Positions 1-7,740 of a DNA stretch of 11,606 bases are shown piece by piece. Under the pieces are notes generated by a model. That model was not told where the DNA came from and made no database searches. It saw only the letters and a list, made by a program, of their open reading frames with translations. The translations under genes were made by a program, and so were the position numbers. The first letter of the stretch is position 1. The number at the start of each line of letters is the position of its first letter. The stretch is from NCBI GenBank assembly GCA_004335835.1, contig RWJK01001765.1:142-11747 (forward strand), written 5' to 3'. This DNA comes from Scenedesmus sp. ARA3 (taxonomy: Eukaryota; Chlorophyta; Chlorophyceae; Sphaeropleales; Scenedesmaceae).

Positions 1-270
1 AGTAGATTACGCACTGGCACCTCAATTCATTTTGACTTTGCGAAGAGCTGTCGTGCGACGATCGCAAAGTATGTTCAAGTGTTGGAGCTGTACTGCTGTC
101 AACTAGTCAAGCCTGCTGCCGTGCCTTGGCAGCCCTCCAAGCCCGGCAGGCACAGTTCTGGGGTCAATTAATGACTATATTGACTAGTATTGATCATTTA
201 CAAACAATTAAAATGCAAAGAATTGATGTAACTGGCCTCTACATGCCTCTAGAGTGCATACTGTGACATG

Positions 271-302
271 GCGTTTCAGCAGCGTTTCAGCAGCGTTTCA
301 GT
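271..302. repeat. 11-bp tandem repeat, about three copies
   Basis: Unit GCGTTTCAGCA begins at 271, 282 and 293; the third copy is cut short at about 302. It leads directly into the hairpin cluster at 312-360, and both share the GTTT/AAAC motif. Confidence 0.8.
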
Positions 303-311
303 CCAGGCACT

Positions 312-360
312 GGCGTTTTAAACGCCTTTAGAAACGTTTCAAACGAAACAAAACGTTTCG
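312..360. repeat. Cluster of three short inverted repeats
   Basis: Three hairpin-forming units lie within 49 bases. GGCGTTT/AAACGCC have a 1-nt centre (312-326). GAAACGTTTC is a perfect palindrome (331-340). CGAAAC/GTTTCG have a 5-nt loop (344-360). All are built from the same AAACG/CGTTT word. No function is assigned. Confidence 0.75.
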
Positions 361-384
361 TGCAACTATGACCACATGCATCAA

Positions 385-499
385 CAAGCAGCAAAAGCAG
401 AGCAGCAGCAGGTCCAGCGGCGGCAGCAGCAGCAAGAGCAGCAGCAGCAGCCTTGTACAGCAGCAGCAGCAGCGGCCAGCAGCAGCAGCGGCCAGCAGT
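385..499. repeat. Interrupted CAG/CTG triplet block
   Basis: CAG triplets are broken by CAA, CGG and a short unique piece. From an ATG at 376 the + strand can be read as a 42-codon Gln/Ala/Ser-rich peptide ending at a TGA near 501. Low complexity makes this weak evidence for a gene. Other triplet arrays in this window sit with CTG on the sense strand before splice acceptors. By that pattern this block, which is CTG on the minus strand, could belong to an unseen minus-strand intron; this is speculation. Confidence 0.7.
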
Positions 500-926
500 G
501 AGTGCTCTTGATTTTCGTGGCATCTGCAGGAGCGCAGTGCAGTAGCTTCCTATCATACTCACGCGTATGTATGCTCACGTCTGACGTTCTCCACGGCCTT
601 TGTTGCTGTTTGCTGCTGCAGTGTGCAGCGCTGGCTTTGGTGTGCCTGCCTCCGCCTTTGCGCAGCCGGTGTGGAGATGTGTCAAGTGAGGGGCCTTGTG
701 GGCGGCAGCAGGCAGCTTCTGCGTAGCTGATGTAAACCATGCTGTCCCTGACATGTGGTGTCACCGGCAATGCTGGCCTACCTGCAGTGCACCTAGCTCT
801 GTGCAGGCACCGATTGGTTGTGACCGGTCAAGGCCCAGCATGATGCTTGCCTCTGCGCGCATTGTTGTGACCGCCCTAGTTACGCCGAGCGTGTTGCATG
901 CCTCTGCCCATGTGCGCATTGTTCAG

Positions 927-2495
927 GTGCCCGCTTGGATCTTTCAGTGCCGGCAAAACCACCCAGGCCTGCAGCAAGTGCAGCGACGGCTTCACAACAG
1001 CTGCTGCTGGGGCAATGGCCGCAACAGAGTGCATCCCTGCAGGTACGCATGGCGCTGTCGCAGCGCACGCAAAGTCCTTGACGCACAAGTAGGGCAGCTG
1101 TGCTGCCTTCGATGACGCATGTGACACAGCCAGCATACACTCGCAGCAGACCGCAGGTTTCACATTGCAATGCAGCGCCTGGCCCCTCTCGCGGAGGTAC
1201 AGGCTTCACACAACACCATCAGCTGCTGCTGCAAACCAGCAAACTGGCAGCCCTTAGCCATCCGCCAGAAGCTCTGCTGCGTGCCCTTTCCCGCTGATGC
1301 AGCCATGCGCGTGCTTGCTGTGCTGCGTTGTGTGCTGCCCCACAGTCTGCAGCAGCCTGCCCCCTGCCGTGCCGGGCATCCCTGCCTGGCCGGCCAGCTG
1401 CAACGGCATGTCATCATGCACTGCCGAGTGCTCAGGCGACTGGACGGGCAGCGTCACCGTGCTCTGTGGCCCAAATGACGGCTGGCTGCCACCGACACAA
1501 ACCTGCCAAGAGAAGCAGCCCGGTGTGCACTTTGAGTCAATAGCAAACCTTGATGCGTTTATGTGCTGTGGTGTTCACTCTGTTATTTTCCGGTATGTAG
1601 CAGGGACATGTCGCTTGAGCAACTTCAAAAGGCCAGCACAGATAACTGTGATGTTTGCCAGGCCTTGCTATGTGTGTTGTGTGCATGCCGCATGCAGAAG
1701 TTCTGTCTTTGTTGTTGCCTACTGACCTATTCTTGTGCCATCAATCCCATTGCCGCCCATCACAGATGTTCAAGACATCAGCGGTACACTGACAATTACC
1801 CCTGCAAGCGTCATCGTGAAGTCCAATGCACAAACGGTGTTCACCATGAAGTTCAATGTCGCCCTGTCAGCCGCAGCTGGTGCTGTGACGCTCTTCACCT
1901 GCAGTGCTGCGGGCACGCCACTGCAGTTCCTGACAGACATGCAGCCAGCTGCTGCTGGTGGCAGCACCTACGCAGCCAGCCTGGCCCTGCAGGGCCCTCA
2001 GCTGGGCAGCCTCAGCAGCAGCCCAGGCGTGCTGCGCTTCACTGCTGTGGTGGGCGCTGACAACAGTACCACTGGTGCAGTGGCCCTGATGCAAGTGCTG
2101 CCAGGTAAGAGGACTGGTTTTGCTTGACTGTGGCCACAGCCGTTGCATTTGCGTATGATGACTGGTGTTGCTTGCCCGTGGCCACAGCCTATGATATCGT
2201 GTGGTCTGGAACCCTCTCAGTGACGCAGTGACAGCACCTGCAGCAGTCGCCCTGCAGCAGGTCGACAAAGGAATGAAGTGTCAGTCATCATTCATTTGCA
2301 CTAGGCTGCGTTGTGCACTGCGCAGTTGTTGTGCCAACCTGTCGATGGCACCAGCAACCAAAGTGAATTTGCCATGGTACGGCTGCTATGGCAAGCGTAC
2401 GACCGTGCTGCTGCTTATGAACTGATGTGCCTTTGAGCTGCTCAGGAGATTGTGGCACAGCAGCCGACCGTGTGTAAACCAACACCGTTACCTTG

Positions 2496-2536
<41 letters not shown>

Positions 2537-3460
2537 ACAGGCTGTGCGGATGGCCCAGCTACCGCACCTCCCGAAGGAGGATGGCTGTGGAATGTCAAGC
2601 CATGCGCCTCAGCAGCTGTTGGCCAGCAGTGTTTCACCACCTGCAACTGGCCTGCTTATGATGGCAGTGGCTACTACGTCACCTGCCTGCCTGACGGCAG
2701 CTGGAGCGGACCAGGCGGCTTCTGCTTCCCACGTGGGTGTAGGGCATGCCACGGCTGTACCGCCAGCAAAACAGCAGTCATAGAAAACGTTGTGATGCGA
2801 CATGCATTTGTCCATGATTCGACATGGCTTAACAACCTGCTACGTAGCACAATGCTGATTATCTAGATTGTCATGTCAGATCACGCCGGCGAGTTTTGCT
2901 GAACAACGAATAGGTTGTGAGCAAATCACAGTGGATCAGCAACAGGCCAAGATGCATGGTCACATCACTGACAAACACTTACTCAATCAGCAGCAGCTCG
3001 CCGTGAGTGGCAATGCCACTGTGCACGCCTGTGTTGCTGCTGTCGCACACAACTGAGTGATTATTTTGTTTGTGTTGTTGCCACAGGGTCATGCAGTGGC
3101 AGCCCTGGCACCGAGTGGGCCAGCAGCAGCTTCGCCTTCATGAGTGTCGGCTCCCAGTGCACCGCGTCGTGCAACAGTACCCAACAGGGTGTTGATTTCA
3201 TCGCAGAGTGCACCATTGGGGGCTGGCAGGTGACGGCCAGGGACTGCTCCGATGTTGTCGTGCCTCCGGTGCCGACCACGTGCAGCTTCCTGCCTACGCC
3301 AAATGCTCCTGCTGGCAGCAAGGGCTGGAGTGCTGACTGTGCAGGCCGTGCCAATGGGGAGACCTGCCGGGCTGCCTGTGATGGTCTCAACTCCTTCTTT
3401 GGTCCAGGCTATACTGCAGTGTGGGTCAGTGGACGGTGCAGCCCGGCAGCAGATGCAACG
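927..3460 (+). CDS. Multi-exon extracellular mosaic protein with ephrin-receptor-like and Sushi/CCP-like modules (partial)
   Basis: Proposed exons are 927-1042, 1346-1522, 1766-2104, 2541-2732 and 3087-3460, each bounded by AG and GT, giving about 399 visible residues. Residues 1-38 form an ephrin-receptor-like Cys repeat (motifs CPLGSFSAGKTTQAC, GFTTAAAG). Residues 40-97 form a six-Cys Sushi-like module. Residues 99-210 form a Thr/Val/Ala-rich, Cys-poor beta-sandwich-like domain. Residues 212-274 form a second six-Cys module (CLPDGSWSG). Residues 276-399 hold two more Cys modules. The first four exons each end one base into a codon, and the following exons begin with the two bases completing it, so no stop interrupts the spliced frame. 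Symmetrical phase-1 exons are typical of shuffled extracellular domains. No signal peptide or membrane anchor is seen. The N-terminus is not located. The last donor (GTGAGG at 3461) leaves phase 0; alternatively the last exon reads on to a TAG at 3632-3634. Ligand and role are unknown. Confidence 0.7.
1043..1345 (+). other. Intron 1 of the Sushi-type gene
   Basis: Donor GTACGC, acceptor CCCCACAG. The sequence is rich in TGC/CAG words and I see no further structure. The upstream exon stays open until 1089, so intron retention would truncate the protein. Confidence 0.65.
1523..1765 (+). other. Intron 2 of the Sushi-type gene
   Basis: Donor GTGTGC at 1523 is not strong, but it gives the phase required by the next exon (acceptor CATCACAG ending at 1765). 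The exact donor is therefore less certain than the acceptor. Confidence 0.55.
2112..2189 (+). repeat. Tandem duplication inside intron 3
   Basis: A segment of about 30 bases recurs after 48 bases (2112-2141 against 2160-2189). Both copies begin GACTGGT and end GTGGCCACAGCC. Confidence 0.75.
2497..2535 (+). repeat. (CTG)13 array before a splice acceptor
   Basis: Thirteen uninterrupted CTG triplets are followed only by CACAG and then the exon at 2541. The surrounding frames translate it as poly-Leu, poly-Cys or poly-Ala, but the placement and exon phase argue that it is intronic. Confidence 0.95.
2733..3086 (+). other. Intron 4 of the Sushi-type gene
   Basis: Donor GTGGGT, acceptor TTGTTGCCACAG with a T-rich tract (3060-3080). 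The interior is AT-richer than the exons. The donor leaves one base (C) and the acceptor supplies GG to complete an Arg codon. Confidence 0.7.
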
Positions 3461-3843
3461 GTGAGGCAACCATATGGCAGACTTCAGCCAAGCATGCGGT
3501 CAGTCCAAAACTTTGATCGTGCTCAAGTGCACAACATGTTCCGGCTCACTGTTGTGCTTATGTGCACATGCTGTTGTAGCTCATCGCTGTGCTCATGTCA
3601 CATGTGCTTTGCAAAAAGGTGCACGCTTGCATAGATGGTGCAAGCTAGCATCAGCCTCTGACATCCATAGCTCCATGTAAATGGGCCGTATGAGATTAGC
3701 CAAGCCAGGCATCTGAACTCAAGGCAGTTCATGCTGAGTCCCAGCATGCATACCCGCCAAGTACCCGGTGCATCTGTGCTGCATCCTTGCTGAATGACCT
3801 CTAAGTTCCTGCTGAACACATGTTGATTACCGCTATAAAATAG
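3461..3843 (+). other. Intron 5 or intergenic spacer between Sushi and propeller parts
   Basis: Two readings are possible. As an intron, donor GTGAGG at 3461 in phase 0 could join the acceptor-like TAG ending at 3843, because the propeller frame is open from exactly 3844. That acceptor has a poor pyrimidine tract. As a gene end, the upstream frame runs to a TAG at 3632-3634. A TGTAA polyadenylation-like motif follows at about 3676, and a TATA-like box for the next gene lies at 3834. Confidence 0.5.
3834..3840 (+). promoter_or_regulatory. TATA-like box upstream of the propeller frame
   Basis: TATAAAA within CGCTATAAAATAGC, just before the open frame that starts at 3844. It is a reasonable core-promoter match, but so close to the frame that transcription would begin inside it. 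It supports a separate-gene model only weakly. Confidence 0.35.
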
Positions 3844-4699
3844 CTGCTTACCCCGGTGGCGTGTGGTGTCGTGCTCGCAGTGTGCGCCTCCGGCCAGGCC
3901 TTCGCCAAAGTAAGCGATCCAATTGCAAGCGGCGGGCCCCGCCGATCCGGGATCGGAGGCATACCGTATGCGATCCTCCCTACTAACGATGGCGCCAGCG
4001 TCCTAGTGGCTGACGATTTTGGCCGTGTCGCAATATATTCTGCCCGAGACCTCCTCGTACCAAGGCGAGTGGACCGGGCTGACAGGGCCATCCGGCCTCG
4101 CCCAAGCGCCTGGCGCAAACGGCAACGTCTACGTGGCTGGCTATCGAGGCGACCTCATTGAGGTGGATTTCCCAGCGGGCAACACCGTGCAATCAAAGAC
4201 GGGTTTGAACGCTCTCTGGCAGCTAGCTGTGGACAGTGCCGGCAAGTTGTTGGGAGCGAGCGACAGTGGAGCTGCTGTGACGCGCTACGACCCTGCATCC
4301 AACTTCGCAGTGCTAACGGCCTTCACTTCCCCGGATCTCAACCTTAACCAACCGTATGGTGTAGCCGTTGACCCACGCACTGGGAATGTGCTGGCGACCA
4401 ACTACGCCAACCGTTGGCCGGGCCGCGTCGTCGCGTACAGCGGTGGCACCTTCTTGAGGGAGGTGGTCACAGGCTTGCCGCTTGATACTGCTACGGGGCT
4501 GGCGCTAGACGCTGCAAGCAACATGTATCTGGCGTTAAAAGATGTTCCTGGCAGCCTCTTGAAGTACGACAGCAGCGGCAGGCTTGTCGGCAAGCATGGG
4601 GGAGCGCTGATGTACCCCTGGGCTGTGGCTGTTGGCGCTGATGGCACTGTTTGGATCACTGAGGGTGCTTCTGGTGCTCGTAAGATCACGTGCATGTAG
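3844..4699 (+). pseudogene. NHL/SMP-30-like beta-propeller frame with one frameshift
   Basis: One frame, open from 3844, begins with a hydrophobic Val/Ala-rich stretch (VACGVVLAVCASGQAFAK) that resembles a secretion signal, and continues to about 4075 (SVLVADDFGRVAIYS). A second frame, shifted by one base, takes over between 4019 and 4075 and runs to the TAG at 4697-4699. It shows repeated blade-like units: NVYVAGYRGDLIEVD, PYGVAVDPRTGNVLATNY, ATGLALDAASNMYLAL and YPWAVAVGADGTVWITE. These fit NHL/SMP-30/gluconolactonase-type propellers, usually binding scaffolds or lactonases. No intron of plausible size explains the frame change, so it is a real mutation or a sequence error. There is no in-frame ATG near the start; GTG at 3856 would be a bacterial-style start. 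The texture lacks the CAG/TGC richness of its neighbours. It may be the last exon of the Sushi-type gene, a retrocopy or a transferred gene. Confidence 0.6.
3931..3955. repeat. Two abutting GC-rich inverted repeats
   Basis: GGCGGG/CCCGCC with a 1-nt centre (3931-3943) is followed, sharing one base, by CGATCC/GGATCG with a 1-nt centre (3943-3955). Both lie inside the early part of the propeller frame. Confidence 0.7.
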
Positions 4700-4876
4700 A
4701 TGCACGGGAAGAAGCCAATTTGCAGTGGCAACGATTTCCCTTTCCCAACATACCCATTTGAGAGGATAGTTACATGTGGGTCCTGGCACCATCTTGGATG
4801 CATTCAATGTGTCACAGTGTGAAGGTGAGAATTCTGTGTTGTGGCTCCCGTCAGCCTAAGGCGCAGGGTACACCGC

Positions 4877-4924
4877 GCTATCATCTTGATAGCAATGATC
4901 GGATACAACACTATCACGCGATAG
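4877..4924. repeat. Paired hairpins in repeat copy 1
   Basis: Hairpin one is GCTATCA-TCT-TGATAGC (4877-4893). Hairpin two is CTATC-ACGC-GATAG (4911-4924). Both use the same stem word and have counterparts in copy 2. Confidence 0.8.
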
Positions 4925-5015
4925 CATCCACAGGTTGAAGGTGTTCTAGCAGTGGCATCGCGTCGTGCCATTGTCTTGCTGAGTCAGGGTGACAGTCAAA
5001 CCACAACATGTTGAG

Positions 5016-5035
5016 TTGCTGCCAACTTGCAGCAA
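5016..5035. repeat. Third hairpin in repeat copy 1
   Basis: Arms TTGCTGC and GCAGCAA enclose loop CAACTT. Copy 2 keeps it with an extra base pair and a different loop. Confidence 0.75.
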
Positions 5036-5122
5036 TGAGTTCGAATTGGACACAGTGAAGGATGGTGTGGCGATGTGGTCTGGGTAAGGCCGGTTTATGC
5101 GACAAGGCTATGGAGGTGCTAC

Positions 5123-5138
5123 TCTAGTACGTACTAGA
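5123..5138. repeat. 16-bp perfect palindrome
   Basis: TCTAGTACGTACTAGA is perfectly self-complementary. It lies in a segment of repeat copy 1 that copy 2 lacks. Confidence 0.9.
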
Positions 5139-5264
5139 TTGTACATATGCTGCGGCTGTGGCCGCTTGCACCATGTGGAGTGTGATGCCACACATGTTGA
5201 CTACGCCTATTGGTGGCACTAGTGGATGGTACTTGTAGTTGGTTTTCTGGGTCCTTTGCCGCAA

Positions 5265-5324
5265 CGCGGCTGCTAATGGGCGGCTACTAATGTGCGCTAC
5301 TAATGTAGCGGCTACTAATGTGCA
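5265..5324. repeat. Short tandem repeat inserted in repeat copy 1
   Basis: About four variants of GCGGCTACTAATG (GCGGCTGCTAATGG, GCGGCTACTAATGT, GCGCTACTAATGT, GCGGCTACTAATGT). Copy 2 has no equivalent, so this expanded after the copies diverged. Confidence 0.8.
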
Positions 5325-5386
5325 CTGCATGAGATCACTGGGTCGCAGAACACATGCCTCGCTGCTCACCAGTATGCGCTGTTTGC

Positions 5387-5466
5387 GCTGGATTTTACCA
5401 GGTTATGCTGAATTTGACCAGGTGGTGCTGGAGTTGACCAGGTGGTGCTGGTTTTCACCATGCCAC
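5387..5466. repeat. 20-bp minisatellite, four copies
   Basis: Unit close to GCTGGATTTGACCAGGTGGT, beginning at 5387, 5407, 5427 and 5447; the last is diverged. The same unit ends repeat copy 2. Confidence 0.9.
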
Positions 5467-6261
5467 TTCTCCTCCTCAACATCAACATGTTGCGACAAAG
5501 GTTACCCTTTGCCACAACATTGCTGTTCTTCACCATGCCACTGCTGAGCCTGCACTGCAGCATGATGCTGCGTTACGCATCAACATTGTATTTATGTTAC
5601 CATGTCTCCCTTGCTGGTATGTTGTGTTGTTCCCCTACAAGCATCCTTAAACATGCACACATGATGCTGCAAATTATGGGTGGTCTGTCAGGGCACTTGT
5701 GGTTTGTCAGTTCACTGAACACGGCGGTCGCCATGAAACTTTTCAAAAGCAGTGCTGTTGCTGTGCATTGCTCCAGGGTTTCTGCTGAACATGTGCCCTG
5801 CTCTGAGATTGCCAATTCCCAACATACTCATGAGTATCCACCAACTGATCAGTTGGTTCAGACTTTGAACAGCAAGGTGCTGTTGTGTGTTGCTGTCGGG
5901 TGAGATGTGCGATGCTTGGTTCGACACGTGTTCAAAACGTGTGCACGCTGCACTTGGTTTGTAGACGCGGCACAACCGCTGCCGGTGATGATGTACTGCA
6001 TCTGCTTGCGCAATGGACATGTGTTTTGGAAGCCGTTCGTATGCTTGTCAATGGATGACCTGCTGTGCTTGCTAAGTGATCCGAGTTTGAGCTTGCATGC
6101 AGGTCATATGACAACTGCTTTTGTACCGGCAGTTGCTCGTTTGGGTGGATGCTTGTGCTGAGATTTCCTGTTAGGCTTAGGCATCACGCACGTCTGACGG
6201 ATCAAATTCCACAGCGTACTTTTGGGTGCTTCATCTGCAGCATGTTGCGGATCCAGCATGA
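5467..6261. other. Spacer between the two structured repeats
   Basis: I see no gene here. The open frames on both strands have no recognisable domain and no splice pattern. A short direct repeat CTTCACCATGCCACT-like lies near 5452 and 5528. A striking pair of palindromes is annotated at 5824-5857. Confidence 0.6.
5824..5857. repeat. Two adjacent perfect palindromes (14 and 18 bp)
   Basis: ATACTCATGAGTAT (5824-5837) and ACCAACTGATCAGTTGGT (5840-5857) are each perfectly self-complementary and separated by two bases. Confidence 0.95.
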
Positions 6262-6322
6262 AATGCATTGTCACATTTGTATGTTGTGGCACCCGTCTGC
6301 CCAAGGGCACAGAGCACACCGT

Positions 6323-6370
6323 GCTATCACCTGATAGCATTGACCAGAAATATCGCTATCACGCGATAGC
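6323..6370. repeat. Paired hairpins in repeat copy 2
   Basis: GCTATCA-CC-TGATAGC (6323-6338) and GCTATC-ACGC-GATAGC (6355-6370). Stems are kept relative to copy 1, while the first loop differs in length and sequence. Confidence 0.8.
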
Positions 6371-6482
6371 ATCCACAGGATGAAGTTGTTGTGGCAGTGG
6401 CACTGCATATGACCTCCCATGTCATTGTCATGCTGAGTCAGGGTGACAGTCAAACCACAAACCTGATTTGTGACATGTTGAG

Positions 6483-6502
6483 TTGCTGCCAATCGGCAGC
6501 AA
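6483..6502. repeat. Third hairpin in repeat copy 2
   Basis: TTGCTGCC-AATC-GGCAGCAA, an 8-bp stem. Copy 1 has a 7-bp stem and a 6-nt loop at the same place. Confidence 0.8.
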
Positions 6503-6761
6503 TGAGTTCGAACTGAACACTCATGTTCATTGAAGGTTGGTGTGGCGTTGTAGTCGGGGCATGGAGGCCACGGTAGTACATATGCTGCGGTTGTGATTCT
6601 GGTACCATGTGCTGTATGATGCCACACATGTCTACAACGCCCACCAGTGGATGATACTTGTAGTTGCTTATCTGCGGTCCTTCGCCGATGCTTTGCACCG
6701 CGTGAGATCACTGGACCGCAGAACACACACCTCGCCGCTCACCAAAGCATGCGTTATTTGT

Positions 6762-6865
6762 GCTGGATTTGACCAGTTCGTGCTGGATTTGACAAGGTGG
6801 TGCTGGGTTTGACTAGGTGGTGCTGGATTTGACCAGGTGGTGCTGGATCTGACCAGGTTGTGTTG
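6762..6865. repeat. 20-bp minisatellite, five copies plus a partial
   Basis: Units begin at 6762, 6782, 6802, 6822 and 6842, close to GCTGGATTTGACCAGGTGGT, followed by a decayed start at 6862. Confidence 0.92.
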
Positions 6866-6877
6866 TATTTCCCACTT

Positions 6878-7497
6878 TTGCGCTTGATGATGTCTCATCT
6901 CATCATACGCAACAGATGAGCCGCGCGCAGCTCCAATTGTGAGAAGGCCCGCTGCCCACACACATATGTTGTATTGTTGCGGGCTGCAGGTTGGCACAGT
7001 GCTGGTGCTGATGCTGGTTACAATGCATGCTGCTTGACACAGTGTAGAACCGTATCTCAACAGTTTTTGTTGGTGTTGCTAGCTTTGCTTCAAAATGTGC
7101 TTGCGTTCAGTTGTTGCGCTTGGTGATGCGTCACCTGATTTGCAGCGACAGGTGAGCCGTGCGCGGCTTGACTAAAGCTGAGCTTGAGATTTGGAACGCC
7201 CACCTAGGCACCTGCTGTTTGTATTGGCTACACTGTAGCTTTGTCAGCTTGGGACACTGCTGGTGCCTGTGTGTCACAATGCATGCAGCTTGGCAGTTAC
7301 CCCACTCAGCCCAAACCCCGGCACCAAACAGCCTGACTGAGGATCAATCGTGTTACCATCTCAGCCTTATCATTATCGTGTTACCATTTCAGCCGCTTGG
7401 CACAATCTAGCTATAGATATGCGTTGCCGGTGCTTGCTTTGCTTCAGACTATGCCTGACTTCCCCGGTTGCGCCTGACCGGATGATGCGTCGCCTGT
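6878..7497. repeat. Second diverged tandem repeat family
   Basis: 6878-7039 resembles 7114-7296: both begin TTGCGCTT-GATG, share (A/G)GTGAGCCG-GCGCG-like and CACTGCTGGTG-like blocks, and end near ACAATGCATGC-GCTTG. The lead-in 7070-7136 recurs in diverged form at 7421-7497 (GCTTTGCTTCA, GATGCGTC-CCTG). No conserved reading frame is visible. Confidence 0.6.
7348..7394. repeat. 19-bp direct repeat pair
   Basis: TCGTGTTACCATCTCAGCC (7348-7366) recurs with one change at 7376-7394, an offset of 28. Confidence 0.85.
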
Positions 7498-7520
7498 TGG
7501 GTAGGCTAGTTGAGCAGCAC

Positions 7521-7540
7521 GCGCTGCGTGCACGCAGCGC
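7521..7540. repeat. 20-bp perfect palindrome
   Basis: GCGCTGCGTGCACGCAGCGC is fully self-complementary. It could form a cruciform or bind a dimeric protein. There is no T-run to suggest a terminator and no nearby gene. Confidence 0.95.
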
Positions 7541-7740
7541 AAGCTGACAGTGGCGATGTACGGTTGGTACATGCTACGGCTGACATCGACGGATCAAACG
7601 GCTCACAACACATCGACGGGCCGAAAGACTCCAAGACAGATACATGCAAACGAATGAAGTTCAAAGGTCATGGTATTGTTGCGCACTGTGCGCGCAAACT
7701 CAGTCTGCACTGTTAATTAAAGAAAGACAGCCATCCCATG

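Larger units (their letters stand above)
1..926. other. Unresolved 5' region of the left gene, no exon assigned
   Basis: I cannot assign an exon here. Open frames exist on both strands, but they are built from CAG/CTG tracts or lack recognisable domains. The stretch holds an 11-bp tandem repeat (271-302), a hairpin cluster (312-360), a CAG-rich block (about 385-499) and an imperfect direct repeat (about 842-866 and 893-922) just before the first confident exon at 927. Promoter, start codon and signal peptide exons of the Sushi-type gene could lie here or further upstream. One frame around 502-545 reads like the end of a hydrophobic leader (LLIFVASAGAQC), but it has no ATG, so I do not call it. 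Confidence 0.5.
2105..2540 (+). other. Intron 3 of the Sushi-type gene, ending in a CTG array
   Basis: Donor GTAAGA, acceptor CTGCACAG. Near its 5' end is a diverged tandem duplication (2112-2141 and 2160-2189, offset 48), each copy containing GTGGCCACAG, a possible decoy acceptor. The 3' end is a pure (CTG)13 array that takes the place of the polypyrimidine tract. Confidence 0.75.
4797..5466. repeat. Dispersed structured repeat, copy 1
   Basis: This is homologous to 6262-6880 in the same orientation, with many substitutions and small indels. Shared blocks include TGAGTCAGGGTGACAGTC, GCAGCAATGAGTTCGAA, ACATATGCTGCGG and GATGCCACACATGT. It carries three hairpins (4877-4893, 4911-4924, 5016-5035), a palindrome insert (5123-5138), a tandem insert (5265-5324) and a terminal 20-bp minisatellite (5387-5466). 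It has no coding frame conserved with copy 2, so I take it for a non-coding or non-autonomous repeat element. Ends are approximate and I see no clear target-site duplication. Confidence 0.8.
6262..6880. repeat. Dispersed structured repeat, copy 2
   Basis: Direct-orientation homologue of 4797-5466. It keeps the two GCTATC hairpins (6323-6338, 6355-6370), the GCAGCAA hairpin (6483-6502) and the 20-bp minisatellite end (6762-6861 plus a partial unit), but lacks the two inserts of copy 1. It has a short extra piece before 6481. Confidence 0.8.

Noticed and set aside
376..501. 42-codon Gln/Ala-rich peptide from an ATG
   Set aside because: Low-complexity triplet translation with no supporting context.
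2450..2866. A single + strand ORF reading the CTG array as poly-Cys and continuing into the Cys module
   Set aside because: The Cys module begins after a CACAG acceptor in the phase required by the previous exon; the part before it and the part after 2732 have no domain character.
5030..5050. tRNA gene suggested by GAGTTCGAA
   Set aside because: No acceptor stem, D-arm or anticodon arm can be drawn around it; at most a B-box-like motif in a repeat.
5442..5903. 153-codon + strand ORF between the repeats
   Set aside because: Starts inside the minisatellite, has no recognisable motif, and its base texture is like the surrounding spacer.
4870..6370. CRISPR-like array from the repeated GCTATC/GATAGC words
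   Set aside because: Only two hairpin pairs about 1.4 kb apart, no regular spacers, and a eukaryotic setting.
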